DNA of 33,673 nucleotides from an uncultured Alistipes sp. (GTDB taxonomy: Bacteria; Bacteroidota; Bacteroidia; Bacteroidales; UBA932). Below, piece by piece: positions 1-7,661 of the stretch; position 1 is the stretch's first letter; each line of letters starts with the position of its first letter. The stretch lies in assembly GCA_900544195.1 (NCBI GenBank), contig UQUJ01000032.1, forward strand, positions 1 through 33,673. The letters run 5' to 3'. The translations under genes and the position numbers were made by a program. The notes beneath the pieces were generated by a model, which was given only the letters and a program-made list of their open reading frames with translations, was not told the DNA's origin and made no database searches.

Positions 1-455
1 GACGGAGACGCTTACGGCCACGGTGAGGCCCGACAACGCGGACAACCGGAAGGTGGCGTGGAGTTCGGACAAGACTGAGGTCGCCACGGTCGACGGTGCC
101 GGCAAGGTGACTGCCGTGAAGGCCGGCGAGGCTGTGGTCACTGTGACGACCGAGGACGGCGGGAAGACGGCGACCTGCAAGGTGACGGTGAAGGCCAAGG
201 CGGTAAACGTGACGGAGGTCACTCTGGACAAGACGGAGCTGACCCTGACCGAGGGCGAGACGGAGACGCTTACGGCCACGGTGAGGCCCGACAACGCGGA
301 CAACCGGAAGGTGACGTGGAGTTCGGACAAGACGGAGATCGCCACGGTCGACGGCGCCGGCAAGGTGACTGCCGTGAAGGCCGGCGAGGCTGTGGTCACT
401 GTGACAACCGAGGACGGCGGGAAGACGGCCTCCTGCAAGGTGACGGTGAAGGCCA
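1..455 (+). repeat. 258-bp near-identical coding repeat (86-residue Big2 unit)
   Basis: The sequence at position 1 recurs at position 259 with only a few substitutions (for example gcg/acg before the WSSDK codons and gag-gtc/gag-atc). The period is exactly 86 codons. Such DNA-level identity between Big2 units points to recent duplication or gene conversion, so the number of units upstream of the window may vary. Confidence 0.8.
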
Positions 456-1522
456 AGGTGGTTCCGGTGACCGGCGTGGAGGTCAATCCGTGGGCGGTGA
501 CCCTGTCCGTACGCGGCACCTCCAAACTCTCTTACACGATCAGACCGGCGGACGCGACCAACCAGAATGTGAAATGGGAGTCAGAATCACCGTCCGTCGC
601 GACAGTTGATTCCGAAGGCAACGTGCAAGGCGTCGCCGCCGGAACGGCGAAGATCTGCGTGACAACCGAAGACGGCGGCTTCAAGTCCTACTGCACGGTC
701 ACCGTGAAAAAAGCGGAATCAAAATTCGAGGTTGGCGGACTGTGGTATGAATATTTTTATGATCCAAACCTGGCAAGGGTGATTCCCGATCCTGACGGAA
801 GCAAATACGGCGGGAATATCTCCATCCCCGGACAGATTGAATATGGCGGGATCACATATTCGGTCGTTCATATAGGAAGCCGCGCGTTCTACGAGTGTGC
901 AGATCTTAAGTCAGTGACCCTTGGCGAAGGGATTGAATACATTGACGCCTGGGCTTTCTATAATTGCCCAAATCTCGAAAGGATAACATTCTCCTCCACG
1001 ATGAATTCGTTCGACACTGGCAATCCGGTGTTTGAACGCTGTCCGAAACTCGAGATAGTCACAACACCTAAGGCCTCGGAAAGCCAGCTGTATTATTTCT
1101 ACACCCACGACGGGGCGTTGTATAGGCACTGCTATTATTCAGCAGATACTGGAGAGACAGAAGTACTCTCCTGGCTTCCTGAAAAGACCACCGGCGTGTT
1201 CGCCATCAAGGATGGCGTGGAGGTTATTGATCGTTATTCGCTTACTTTCACGGGTATCGACAAGATCATCATCCCGGAATCAGTAAAGTATATCGGGTCA
1301 AGATTCTTTAATGACTCCAAAACCCCTCTTGAGATCGAGTTGAACTGGAGAACGAAAGAGGACATCGACAGGATTTACACGATAGAGTCGGATCCTTCGA
1401 GCTTCTTTTTCTTCCGCACAGACCGCTCAGCCGTCAAGGTCACCGTCCCGAAAGGCACCAAGTCTCTCTATGAGTCGCACTGGCTCTGGTCTCACCTCGG
1501 TGGCATCGAGGAGCGCCCGTAG
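2..1522 (+). CDS. Big2 (bacterial Ig-like) repeat surface protein with C-terminal BspA-type leucine-rich region, 5'-truncated
   Basis: The reading frame is open from the first complete codon, so the gene begins before the window and only its last roughly 506 codons are visible. The visible part starts inside one Big2 domain, followed by two more Big2 domains (hallmarks: TLTEGETETLTATVRP, KVTWSSDK, ATVDGAGKVTAVKAGEAVVTVTTEDGGKTA). A C-terminal part resembles BspA/LRR_5 repeats (IGSRAFYECADLKSVTLGEGIEYIDAWAFYNCPNLERI). The very end (VPKGTKSLYESHWLW...GGIEE) looks like the usual natural end of BspA-like proteins. Such proteins are normally exported and surface-exposed, with adhesion roles in some species; that role is inference here. 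The third Big2 domain is more diverged than the first two. No downstream gene follows; an 11-bp repeat begins on the stop codon. Confidence 0.85.
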   Translation, partial: TETLTATVRPDNADNRKVAWSSDKTEVATVDGAGKVTAVKAGEAVVTVTTEDGGKTATCKVTVKAKAVNVTEVTLDKTELTLTEGETETLTATVRPDNADNRKVTWSSDKTEIATVDGAGKVTAVKAGEAVVTVTTEDGGKTASCKVTVKAKVVPVTGVEVNPWAVTLSVRGTSKLSYTIRPADATNQNVKWESESPSVATVDSEGNVQGVAAGTAKICVTTEDGGFKSYCTVTVKKAESKFEVGGLWYEYFYDPNLARVIPDPDGSKYGGNISIPGQIEYGGITYSVVHIGSRAFYECADLKSVTLGEGIEYIDAWAFYNCPNLERITFSSTMNSFDTGNPVFERCPKLEIVTTPKASESQLYYFYTHDGALYRHCYYSADTGETEVLSWLPEKTTGVFAIKDGVEVIDRYSLTFTGIDKIIIPESVKYIGSRFFNDSKTPLEIELNWRTKEDIDRIYTIESDPSSFFFFRTDRSAVKVTVPKGTKSLYESHWLWSHLGGIEERP

Positions 1523-1555
1523 AGTCCCCGTAGAGTTCCCGTAGAGTTCCCGTAG
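1519..1555. repeat. 11-bp tandem repeat over the stop codon
   Basis: The tetramer gtag recurs at 1519, 1530, 1541 and 1552, with gtagagttccc as the unit. The first copy contains the TAG stop of the Big2/BspA gene. It leads directly into the 51-bp array and has no coding sense of its own. Confidence 0.7.
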
Positions 1556-1570
1556 CGCACGACAGCTCCG

Positions 1571-2695
1571 AGGTTGTCTCGTGAGTGAAAAGCCGCGTTC
1601 TGCTCACGAAAGGGTCTTCCGAGGTTGTCTCGTGAGCGAAACAGCGCGATCTGCTCACGGTAGTGTCTTCCGAGTCGTTCTCGTGAGCGAGACGGCGCGT
1701 TCTGCTCACGGAAGGGTCTTCCGAGGATGTCTCGTGAGCGAAACAGTGCGATTTGCTCACGAAAAGGTCTGCCAAGGATGTCACGTGAGCGAGACGGCGC
1801 ATTCTGCTCACGGAAGGGTCTGCCAAGGTCGTCTCGTGAGCGAGACGGCGCGTTCTGCTCACGGGAGAGTCTTCCGAGGTTGTCTCGTGAGCGAAAAGCC
1901 GCATTCTGCTCACGGAAGAGTCTTCCGAGGTTGTCTCGTGAGCGAAACGGCGCATTCTGCTCACGGGAGAGTCTGCCGAGGTTGTCTCGTGAGCGAGACA
2001 GCGCGTTCTGCTCACGGAAGGGTCTTCCGAGGTCGTCTCGTGAGCGGAACGGCTCGATCTGCTCACGGGAGAGTCTGCCAAGGTTGTCTCGTGAGCGGAA
2101 CGGCGCGTTCTGCTCACGAAAGAGTCTGCCAAGGATGTCTCGTGAGCGGAACGGCGTGTTCTGCTCACGAAAAGGTCTGCCAAGGATGTCTCGTGAGCGA
2201 AAAGCCGCATTCTGCTCACGAAAGAGTCTTCCGAGGTTGTCTCGTGAGTGAGACGGCGGGTTCTGCTCACGAAAGGGTCTGCCGAGGTTGTCTCGTGAGT
2301 GAAACGACGCGTTCTGCTTACGGGAAGGGTCTTCCGAGGTCGCCTCGTGAGCGGAACGGCGCGTTCTGCTCACGGAAGGGTCTTCTGAGGTTGTCTCGTG
2401 AGCGAGACGGCGCGTTCTGCTCACGAAAAGGTCTGCCAAGGATGTCTCGTGAGCGAGACGGCGGGTTCTGCTCACGGAAGGGTCTTCCGAGGTTGTCTCG
2501 TGAGCGGAACGGCGTGTTCTGCTCACGGAAGGGTCTGCCGAGGTTGTCTCGTGAGCGAAACAGTGCGATTTGCTCACGAAAAGGTCTTCCGAGGTTGTCT
2601 CGTGAGTGAGACGGCGCGTTCTGCTCACGGAAGGGTCTTCCGAGGTTGTCTCGTGAGTGAAAAGCCGCATTCTGCTCACGGGAGGGTCTGCCGCT
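1571..2695. repeat. 51-bp tandem repeat array, about 22 copies, hairpin-forming
   Basis: The core gtctcgtgag recurs every 51 bp from 1576 to 2648; the unit starting near 2290 is 52 bp. Each unit holds an inverted repeat CGTGAGC...GCTCACG (7-bp stem, about 15-nt loop). Many units add a second one, GGAAG-GGT-CTTCC. Substitutions in the first stem often keep pairing (CGTGAGT against GCTCACG gives G-U). Variation between units is confined to a few positions with two to four alternatives each, recombined in a mosaic way. Because 51 is a multiple of 3, long open frames exist on both strands, but the changes are non-synonymous in all of them, so I do not call a gene. Positions 2696-2894 hold no repeat or gene that I can see. 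Confidence 0.9.
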
Positions 2696-2894
2696 GTGCT
2701 TCCGGGCGACGGAAAGGCGCGGAAGTGTTGCCCAAGCGTGTCGTACTGTTCTCTTGGGTGACGATATTGGGTTAAAATGTTGCCTGAGGTGGGTGTGTGG
2801 GATCACATCGTAGTACATCACCGTTGTGATGCGCCGTGGAACTGCACCGTTGGGACGCACTGTAGGGCTGCACCAGGGCTTCTACCTTATGTGG

Positions 2895-3797
2895 CTATAC
2901 CATGTGGAGGGCGGAGAAGAGGCAGCGGTAGGCGGCGGCTTTCTTGTCGAGTGAGAGGGGATAGGCTCGGGAGGAGGATGGCATGCGGTAGAGGCGCATC
3001 GGACGGCCTTCGAAATGGAATTCGGAATATTCCCCGGTGGCTGGTGGGGTGGCGCCGAAGGTTTGGCAGAGGGTGTCGGTGGCTTTCTCGCCGGTGGTTA
3101 CAATGGCTTGGCACTGAGGAATCTGCCTTAGCAGGGCGGGGATGTCGGTCGGGGTCACTACCTCCAGGAACTTGTCGGAGGCGTTGTCTTTCAGGCGGCG
3201 GACGGCGGTGGCGGTGTCGTACATCGCTATGCCGGTTCCGGTGCAGAAATCCACTATGTCATCCAGTCTGAATTTCTTGGCGGCAACGTCCACGAAACGG
3301 TTCTTGTCGTTGAAAAATATCAGACCCATAATCCGCCACATGTCGTTGATGAAATTCGGGTAGTAAAAATCTATGCTCCAGCGCTTGGATTGGGGCGGGA
3401 AACTGCCCAGCATCAGCACCTTGGCATTAGCCGGCAGGAATGGCTCGAAAGGATGCCGCTCAACGGGAATTGGATTGCGGTCTGGAAACGACTCGTATGT
3501 GTTTAATCTTTCGATGGTTGAGCCTACATTTTCGGCCTCAGGGCTTGCGGTTTGGCAAAGTCCGCCAACCACCGAAGCGCCCGAAACAATGGTGTTGTTA
3601 CGGCAAGTCGCTTTTTCGGCCTCAGGGCTAACGGTTTGGCAAAGTCCGCCAACCACCGAAGCGCCCGAAACAAAGGTGTTGTTACGGCAGGTCGCTTTTT
3701 CGGCCTCTGAACTTGTCGAAGCGATTAAAGTTTCTCCGGTCACTGAGTCTGCTGAAGTGACCGGAGAAACAGCTTTCAATCCTTTTTGAATATTCAT
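2895..3797 (-). CDS. Uracil-DNA glycosylase superfamily protein (Mug-like) with repeat-derived N-terminal extension
   Basis: Residues from about 100 to 300 form a UDG-superfamily domain: VLMLGSFPPQSKRWSIDFYYPN with the first active-site loop, FINDMWRIMG, a central DIVDFCTGTGIAMYDTA block, and a C-terminal MPSSSRAYPLSLDKK loop where the family has its second motif. Members excise uracil or mismatched bases from DNA; the exact substrate is not predictable here. The first roughly 85 residues are unlike the family and are encoded by an inverted repeat and two 84-bp direct repeats. The start is taken at 3797 because its ATG overlaps the TAA of the upstream carboxyltransferase (TAATG), implying translational coupling, and no ATG lies between the extension and the domain. 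If the true start is non-ATG, the extension could be partly untranslated. Confidence 0.75.
   Translation of the reverse strand: MNIQKGLKAVSPVTSADSVTGETLIASTSSEAEKATCRNNTFVSGASVVGGLCQTVSPEAEKATCRNNTIVSGASVVGGLCQTASPEAENVGSTIERLNTYESFPDRNPIPVERHPFEPFLPANAKVLMLGSFPPQSKRWSIDFYYPNFINDMWRIMGLIFFNDKNRFVDVAAKKFRLDDIVDFCTGTGIAMYDTATAVRRLKDNASDKFLEVVTPTDIPALLRQIPQCQAIVTTGEKATDTLCQTFGATPPATGEYSEFHFEGRPMRLYRMPSSSRAYPLSLDKKAAAYRCLFSALHMV
3528..3707. repeat. 84-bp direct repeats inside the glycosylase gene
   Basis: Two full copies (3531-3614 and 3615-3698) plus the start of a third at 3699 are nearly identical. Each holds an imperfect inverted repeat, GGTTTGGC-aaagtcc-GCCAACC. The length is 28 codons, so the reading frame is preserved, giving a repeated peptide with the core EAEKATCRNNT and VSGASVVGGLCQT. 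Confidence 0.9.
3730..3770. repeat. 15-bp perfect inverted repeat (REP-like hairpin)
   Basis: GTTTCTCCGGTCACT at 3730-3744 and its exact reverse complement at 3756-3770 flank an 11-nt loop. The core (cactgag...gaagtg) resembles REP-type palindromes with a CTGAGC..GTCGAAG core that I recall from many bacterial genomes. A related half-element (tctgaacttgtcgaagc) lies just beside it at about 3705-3723. It lies in the first codons of the glycosylase gene. Confidence 0.85.
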
Positions 3798-5719
3798 TAC
3801 TTGGCGGCTGAGCCAGCGGAACCGGCTGTGCCTGCATCGTCAGCTGAGCCAGCGGAACCGGCTGTGCCTGCATCGTCGGCTGCGCCAGCGGAACCGGCTG
3901 CACCGGCATCATCCGCTGCACCGGCGGCGTCGGCGGCACCTTCGACGAAGGCGACGACCTCACCTTTGGCGACCTTGTCACCCTGCTTGCCGAGGGTGGC
4001 AACTATGCGGCCGTCAACGGCGGGAACCAGTTCCTCCATTCCGTAATATGTCTGCACGAAGCCTATGCCTTTTCCGGCCTTGACCTCTGTGCCGGCGATC
4101 GGCGCTACGGAATCGTCCTCCACATCGACCTGCCAGAGAAGCTGACCCTTGGCCGGAGCCTGGACAGGAACGGCGTGAGGATAGCGCCTGGCATATTCAT
4201 CCACATCGAACTTCGGCATCTCGACCACAGGACGCACCACCTCGATCGGGGCGTTCGCCTTGGCCTTGAGGTCGGCCAGCTCGGCGTTAAAACGCTCTTT
4301 GGCCACGCCGCTCCGATAGTCCCTGTACTGGCGCTCGTGCATCGCGAACTCGAAGAGTTCCTCCTCGTCCTGACCTTCGTCCCAGCCCTCTTCCTTCATC
4401 ATCTGACGGAATTTCGGAAGCTCGTCCGGGTACATCTCCTGAGGGTCGCCGGTGTAGAACTCCATGCCTTTCTCCTTGGCGAGCTGTACGATCTCCGGAG
4501 CGAGCTCTCCAGGGAGGCGGCCCATCTTGCCGAGGATCATGTTCCAGGTGTCCTTGTCGATCGTGGTCCAGCGAGGCTTGCCGTTCAGAAGGTTCAGGAG
4601 GTTCATCAGCGCGGTGTTCTTGGTGTACTGGCTGAACGGAGTCACAAGTGGCGGGAATCCAAGACGCGGCCAGACATATTCAACCTCCTGGAACAGCTTG
4701 ACCATCAATGTGTCGAGGCTGATCTCAGGACGGCCGTGCGCTCTTTCGGCGGCGTTGATCGCGCCTTGGAAGCCCTTAAGGTCGGCCATCATCGAGCCCA
4801 TCATTCCGCCCGGCAGGCCGCAGCCCACGAGCAGCGAGCTCATCTTGGCGTTGGAAGGGTTGATCCAGTAGCCGAGGAAGTCGTCGATAAACTTCTGCGT
4901 GAGGCGGCGCACCTCCATGTAGGCGTCCATATTCAGATCCTTCACAAGGAAGCCGTCGGCCTTCAGCATCTCCCTGATGGTGATCACGTCCGGATGGACC
5001 TTGCCCCAGGAGAGCGGCTCGACGGCCACGTCCAGGACATCAGCGCCGGCGCGGGCCACCTCAAGCATCGAGGCAGGGGAGAATCCCGGTCCCGAATGGC
5101 CGTGGTACTGGACAAGAATATGAGGGTATTTCTTCTTGATGTCGCGTGTGAGCTGGCCGAGGAAGGTCGGACGGCCGATTCCCGCCATATCCTTGAGGCA
5201 GATCTCGTCGGCTCCATATTCAACGACCTTGTCCACGATGCCCATGTAATATTCAACAGTGTGGACAGGGGAGTTGGTGATGGAGAGGGCAACCTGCGAG
5301 ATCATTCCGCCTTTCTTGGCGAATTCGACTGAGCGGCGCAGGTTCCTGTGGTCGTTGAGGCCGCAGAAGGAGCGGGAGATGTCGGTGCCCTGCTTTTTCT
5401 TGACCTTGAACATCAGTTCCCTGACATCCGCCGGTACCGGGTTCATTCTGAGGGCGTTGAGGCCTCTTTCGAGCATGTGTGTCTGGATGCCGGCCTTGTG
5501 GAAAGGGGCGGTCCAGCGGCGGACGGCCACATTGGGGTTTTCGCCGAAAAGGAGGTTCACCTGCTCGAACGCGCCGCCGTTGGTCTCGACGCGGTCGAAG
5601 CAGCCCATATCGATGATGGCCGGTGCCACTTCGACAAGCTGGTCCACACGAGGAACGTACTTGCCGGACGACTGCCACATATCCCTGTAAACGAGGGAAA
5701 ATTTGATCTCTCTTGCCAT
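3797..5719 (-). CDS. Biotin-dependent-type carboxyltransferase (oxaloacetate decarboxylase alpha / pyruvate carboxylase subunit B family) with degenerate biotinyl domain
   Basis: Residues 1 to about 450 form the TIM-barrel carboxyltransferase domain: RD at 12-13 followed by WQS, the metal-site lysine in LKDMAG (K176), and the metal-binding H206 and H208 in QYHGHSG. The family moves CO2 between biotin and pyruvate/oxaloacetate, or decarboxylates oxaloacetate as part of a sodium pump. A biotinyl/lipoyl-type domain follows at about 525-593. Aligned without gaps to a typical biotin domain, the EAMKM tip reads QTYYGM, so there is no lysine to biotinylate. The protein ends in a 46-residue Ala/Gly/Ser/Asp tail encoded by 36-bp repeats. 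No beta, gamma or biotin carboxylase partner gene is adjacent. The start follows a good -7 box. The fold is certain, the reaction uncertain. Confidence 0.85.
   Translation of the reverse strand: MAREIKFSLVYRDMWQSSGKYVPRVDQLVEVAPAIIDMGCFDRVETNGGAFEQVNLLFGENPNVAVRRWTAPFHKAGIQTHMLERGLNALRMNPVPADVRELMFKVKKKQGTDISRSFCGLNDHRNLRRSVEFAKKGGMISQVALSITNSPVHTVEYYMGIVDKVVEYGADEICLKDMAGIGRPTFLGQLTRDIKKKYPHILVQYHGHSGPGFSPASMLEVARAGADVLDVAVEPLSWGKVHPDVITIREMLKADGFLVKDLNMDAYMEVRRLTQKFIDDFLGYWINPSNAKMSSLLVGCGLPGGMMGSMMADLKGFQGAINAAERAHGRPEISLDTLMVKLFQEVEYVWPRLGFPPLVTPFSQYTKNTALMNLLNLLNGKPRWTTIDKDTWNMILGKMGRLPGELAPEIVQLAKEKGMEFYTGDPQEMYPDELPKFRQMMKEEGWDEGQDEEELFEFAMHERQYRDYRSGVAKERFNAELADLKAKANAPIEVVRPVVEMPKFDVDEYARRYPHAVPVQAPAKGQLLWQVDVEDDSVAPIAGTEVKAGKGIGFVQTYYGMEELVPAVDGRIVATLGKQGDKVAKGEVVAFVEGAADAAGAADDAGAAGSAGAADDAGTAGSAGSADDAGTAGSAGSAAK
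3807..3940. repeat. 36-bp tandem repeat encoding a 12-residue Ala/Gly/Ser/Asp tail
   Basis: Units start at 3807, 3843, 3879 and (partial) 3915. They encode DDAGTAGSAGSA-like peptides at the C-terminus of the carboxyltransferase. The first two units differ by one base, and later units are more diverged. The length is a multiple of three, so copy-number change would keep the frame. Confidence 0.85.
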
Positions 5720-5742
5720 AATATTCTTGCTTATCTGATTTA

Positions 5743-5750
5743 CAAATATA
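5743..5750 (-). promoter_or_regulatory. Bacteroidota -7 box for the carboxyltransferase gene
   Basis: On the minus strand this reads TATATTTG, a match to TAnnTTTG, about 24 bases before the ATG at 5719. No clear TTTG -33 element is visible at the expected distance. Confidence 0.55.
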
Positions 5751-5766
5751 CTTATAATTTTATATT

Positions 5767-5797
5767 TTTGCTTAGGGTGGAATTTTCACTAACTTTG
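5767..5797 (+). promoter_or_regulatory. Bacteroidota promoter for the SPOR lipoprotein gene
   Basis: TTTG at 5767-5770, a 19-nt spacer and TAACTTTG at 5790-5797 match the phylum's -33/-7 consensus. The ATG follows 6 bases later, so transcription would start at or very near the start codon. Confidence 0.65.
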
Positions 5798-5803
5798 TAA
5801 GTT

Positions 5804-6274
5804 ATGAAAAATGCGTTTCTGACAATAGCGATCATGGCACTCGTCGCCGCCTCGGTGACGGGCTGCGATTTCTTCCGTAGGCTTGCCGGACGGCCTGACT
5901 CTGAATGGATTGAGGCTAAGGCGGAAACCATCCGTAAGGAAGAGGAGACGCAGCGGATCCGTCTGGACTCGCTGGAAAAGGCCCGAAAGGCTGAGGCGGA
6001 CTCGCTTGCCGCCGCTGATTCTGTGCGTCTTGCCAACCATCGCTATCGTTTCTGTGTGATTCTGGGCTCGTTCTCCAGCAAAGAAAATGCCGGGCGGTAT
6101 GTCGAGGAGATAGCGGCGAAGGGATATAAGTGCGAACTGCTCACTTTCAGGAACAGCACAGCCGTGGGTGTGTGTCCGACAGATGACGAGGCTCAGGCCA
6201 AGAAATCGTTGGAAGAGCTGCAAAGGCAGGATTTTTGCCCTAAGGGCGCGTGGATTTTAGAAAGGAAACAATGA
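5804..6274 (+). CDS. SPOR-domain lipoprotein
   Basis: The 156-residue protein begins with a lipoprotein signal: MKN, a hydrophobic stretch, and a lipobox SVTGC with Cys21 as the lipidated residue. A charged region rich in E, K, R and A (about 30-78) is probably a coiled helix. The C-terminal 75 residues (YRFCVILGSFSSKENAGRYVEEIAAKGYKCELL...) have the SPOR pattern. SPOR domains bind denuded peptidoglycan glycan strands, often at division sites, so this protein likely sits on the periplasmic face of a membrane facing the wall. The stop codon overlaps the start of the next gene (ATGA), suggesting co-translation with the M28-like gene. Family assignment is firm; the cellular role is inferred. Confidence 0.85.
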   Translation: MKNAFLTIAIMALVAASVTGCDFFRRLAGRPDSEWIEAKAETIRKEEETQRIRLDSLEKARKAEADSLAAADSVRLANHRYRFCVILGSFSSKENAGRYVEEIAAKGYKCELLTFRNSTAVGVCPTDDEAQAKKSLEELQRQDFCPKGAWILERKQ

Positions 6275-7644
6275 TGAAAGGAAAAATCACGATCATTTCG
6301 GCCATCTGCGCCATCTTCATCGGAATCATCCCGGCGGAAGCCCAGTTCAGGGACGGAGCCTCCTACGCCGATCTGGAGGACAGTGAGACCGTCCGCGCGT
6401 TCAAGGAGCACGTCTCGACCATCTCGGCAGCCGTGATGGAGGGGCGCAAGGCCGGCTCCGAAGGCGAGAGGATGACCGCTGGATATGTCACCGGAATATT
6501 CAAGAAATATGGCGTTGACGTGCTGTCCGGGGAGGACGGCGATGTGTTCGGCATCCGTCAGGAGAATGGCGACACGCTGACCTCACGCAATGTCATAGCC
6601 TTTATTCAGGGTGGCGACAAGTCCTTGAGGAATAAATACGTAGTCATCGGGGCGAGGATGGACAACCTTGGCACGGACACGATGACGATAGACGGGCGTA
6701 CCGTTGAGCGGACATATTACGGAGCCAACGGCAACGCTTCCGGCCTTGCGATGATGCTTGAACTGGCGCGGATGCTCCAGACCAACAGTCCGCTGCTCGG
6801 ACGCTCTGTGCTGTTCGTGGCTTTCGGGGCCTCACGGCAGACATTCGCCGGCTCATGGTATTTCCTGAACAGAGCATTCTCGGAGGTTGCGGACATTGAC
6901 GCGATGATCAATCTGGACATGGTCGGCACAGGTGGGGATGGCTTCTACGCCTACACCTCCTCCAACGCCGACATGAACGAAGTCCTGAAGTCCATGGCTG
7001 GCCAACTGCAGCCGATCCTTCCGACTCTTACGGCACAGGAACCATTCCCTTCCGACCACAGGGCGTTCTACGGCAAGGAGATACCATCGATCTTCTTTAC
7101 GACCGGCCATTATCCTGAATATGGCACCGAACGCGACACCCAATCCATCATAGACTACGACACGATGGAAAGGGAACTTGAATATGTCTATAACTATTCC
7201 GTGGCTCTCATCAACGGTCCGAAGCCTATCTTCAATCCTTCAGATTTGTCAAAGCTGACAAAATCCAAGGGTGATGACACCGTCGTGCCGTATTACGATT
7301 GCGACTACCGTCCGTCGTTCCTCGGCAGCCGTGACCCGAGAGTCTTCCTTGAAAAATGGGTATATACCTACATGAAATACCCTAAGGAGGCCGTGAAGAA
7401 CGGAATTCAGGGCCGTGTGCTTGTGGATTTCGTGATCGACGAGAAGGGCAAGATCCGTGATGTCAAGGTGCTAAAGGGTGTGGATCCGCTTCTTGATGCG
7501 GAAGCCGTGCGGATCATCAGCGCGTCGCCGGACTGGAAACCGGGCTGGCTGATGGGCAAGAAGGTCAAGTCCAGAATGTCGCTCTACGTCGAGTTCCGTC
7601 TGGAGAAGAAAGGCAGCTTCGGGCTGAAAAAACATGATAAGTAA
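6271..7644 (+). CDS. M28-family peptidase homologue lacking most catalytic residues, fused to a TonB C-terminal domain
   Basis: A signal peptide (residues 1 to about 25, ending PAEAQ) is followed by an M28 zinc-aminopeptidase fold at about 40-315 and a TonB C-terminal domain at about 360-445 (YPKEAVKNGIQGRVLVDFVIDEKGKIRDVKVLKGVDPLLDAEAVRII). In active M28 enzymes the zinc ligands are His, Asp, Glu, Asp and His, plus a glutamate base. Here the corresponding positions read R129 (GARMDN), G154 (GANGNASG), S188/R189 (FGASRQ, normally EE), D216 (NLDMVG, kept) and G285 (YGTERDT, normally H). The protein therefore looks like a pseudoenzyme acting in the periplasm by binding or scaffolding. The start at 6271 overlaps the previous stop (ATGA) and gives a proper signal peptide; an upstream in-frame ATG at 6250 would spoil it. 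Confidence 0.8.
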   Translation: MMKGKITIISAICAIFIGIIPAEAQFRDGASYADLEDSETVRAFKEHVSTISAAVMEGRKAGSEGERMTAGYVTGIFKKYGVDVLSGEDGDVFGIRQENGDTLTSRNVIAFIQGGDKSLRNKYVVIGARMDNLGTDTMTIDGRTVERTYYGANGNASGLAMMLELARMLQTNSPLLGRSVLFVAFGASRQTFAGSWYFLNRAFSEVADIDAMINLDMVGTGGDGFYAYTSSNADMNEVLKSMAGQLQPILPTLTAQEPFPSDHRAFYGKEIPSIFFTTGHYPEYGTERDTQSIIDYDTMERELEYVYNYSVALINGPKPIFNPSDLSKLTKSKGDDTVVPYYDCDYRPSFLGSRDPRVFLEKWVYTYMKYPKEAVKNGIQGRVLVDFVIDEKGKIRDVKVLKGVDPLLDAEAVRIISASPDWKPGWLMGKKVKSRMSLYVEFRLEKKGSFGLKKHDK

Positions 7645-7661
7645 TCAACAACAGTAATAAA

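Noticed and set aside
1571..2695. A CRISPR array
   Set aside because: Units are contiguous and similar along their whole length. There are no unique spacers between constant repeats and no cas genes nearby.
1571..2695. A diversity-generating retroelement template or variable region
   Set aside because: There is no reverse transcriptase in the window, and the variation is not concentrated at adenines.
1492..2860. Long open frames on both strands through the 51-bp array (17-residue repeat proteins)
   Set aside because: A 51-bp period keeps any stop-free frame open automatically. Changes are non-synonymous in every frame, and no start signal or flanking domain supports a gene.
2777..3271. Plus-strand arginine-rich frame after the 51-bp array
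   Set aside because: It mostly overlaps the glycosylase gene in antisense and has the Arg/Gly/Cys bias of a shadow frame.
4175..5332. A 385-codon plus-strand frame in the carboxyltransferase gene
   Set aside because: It is antisense to the conserved catalytic domain, His/Leu/Arg-rich, and has no domain.
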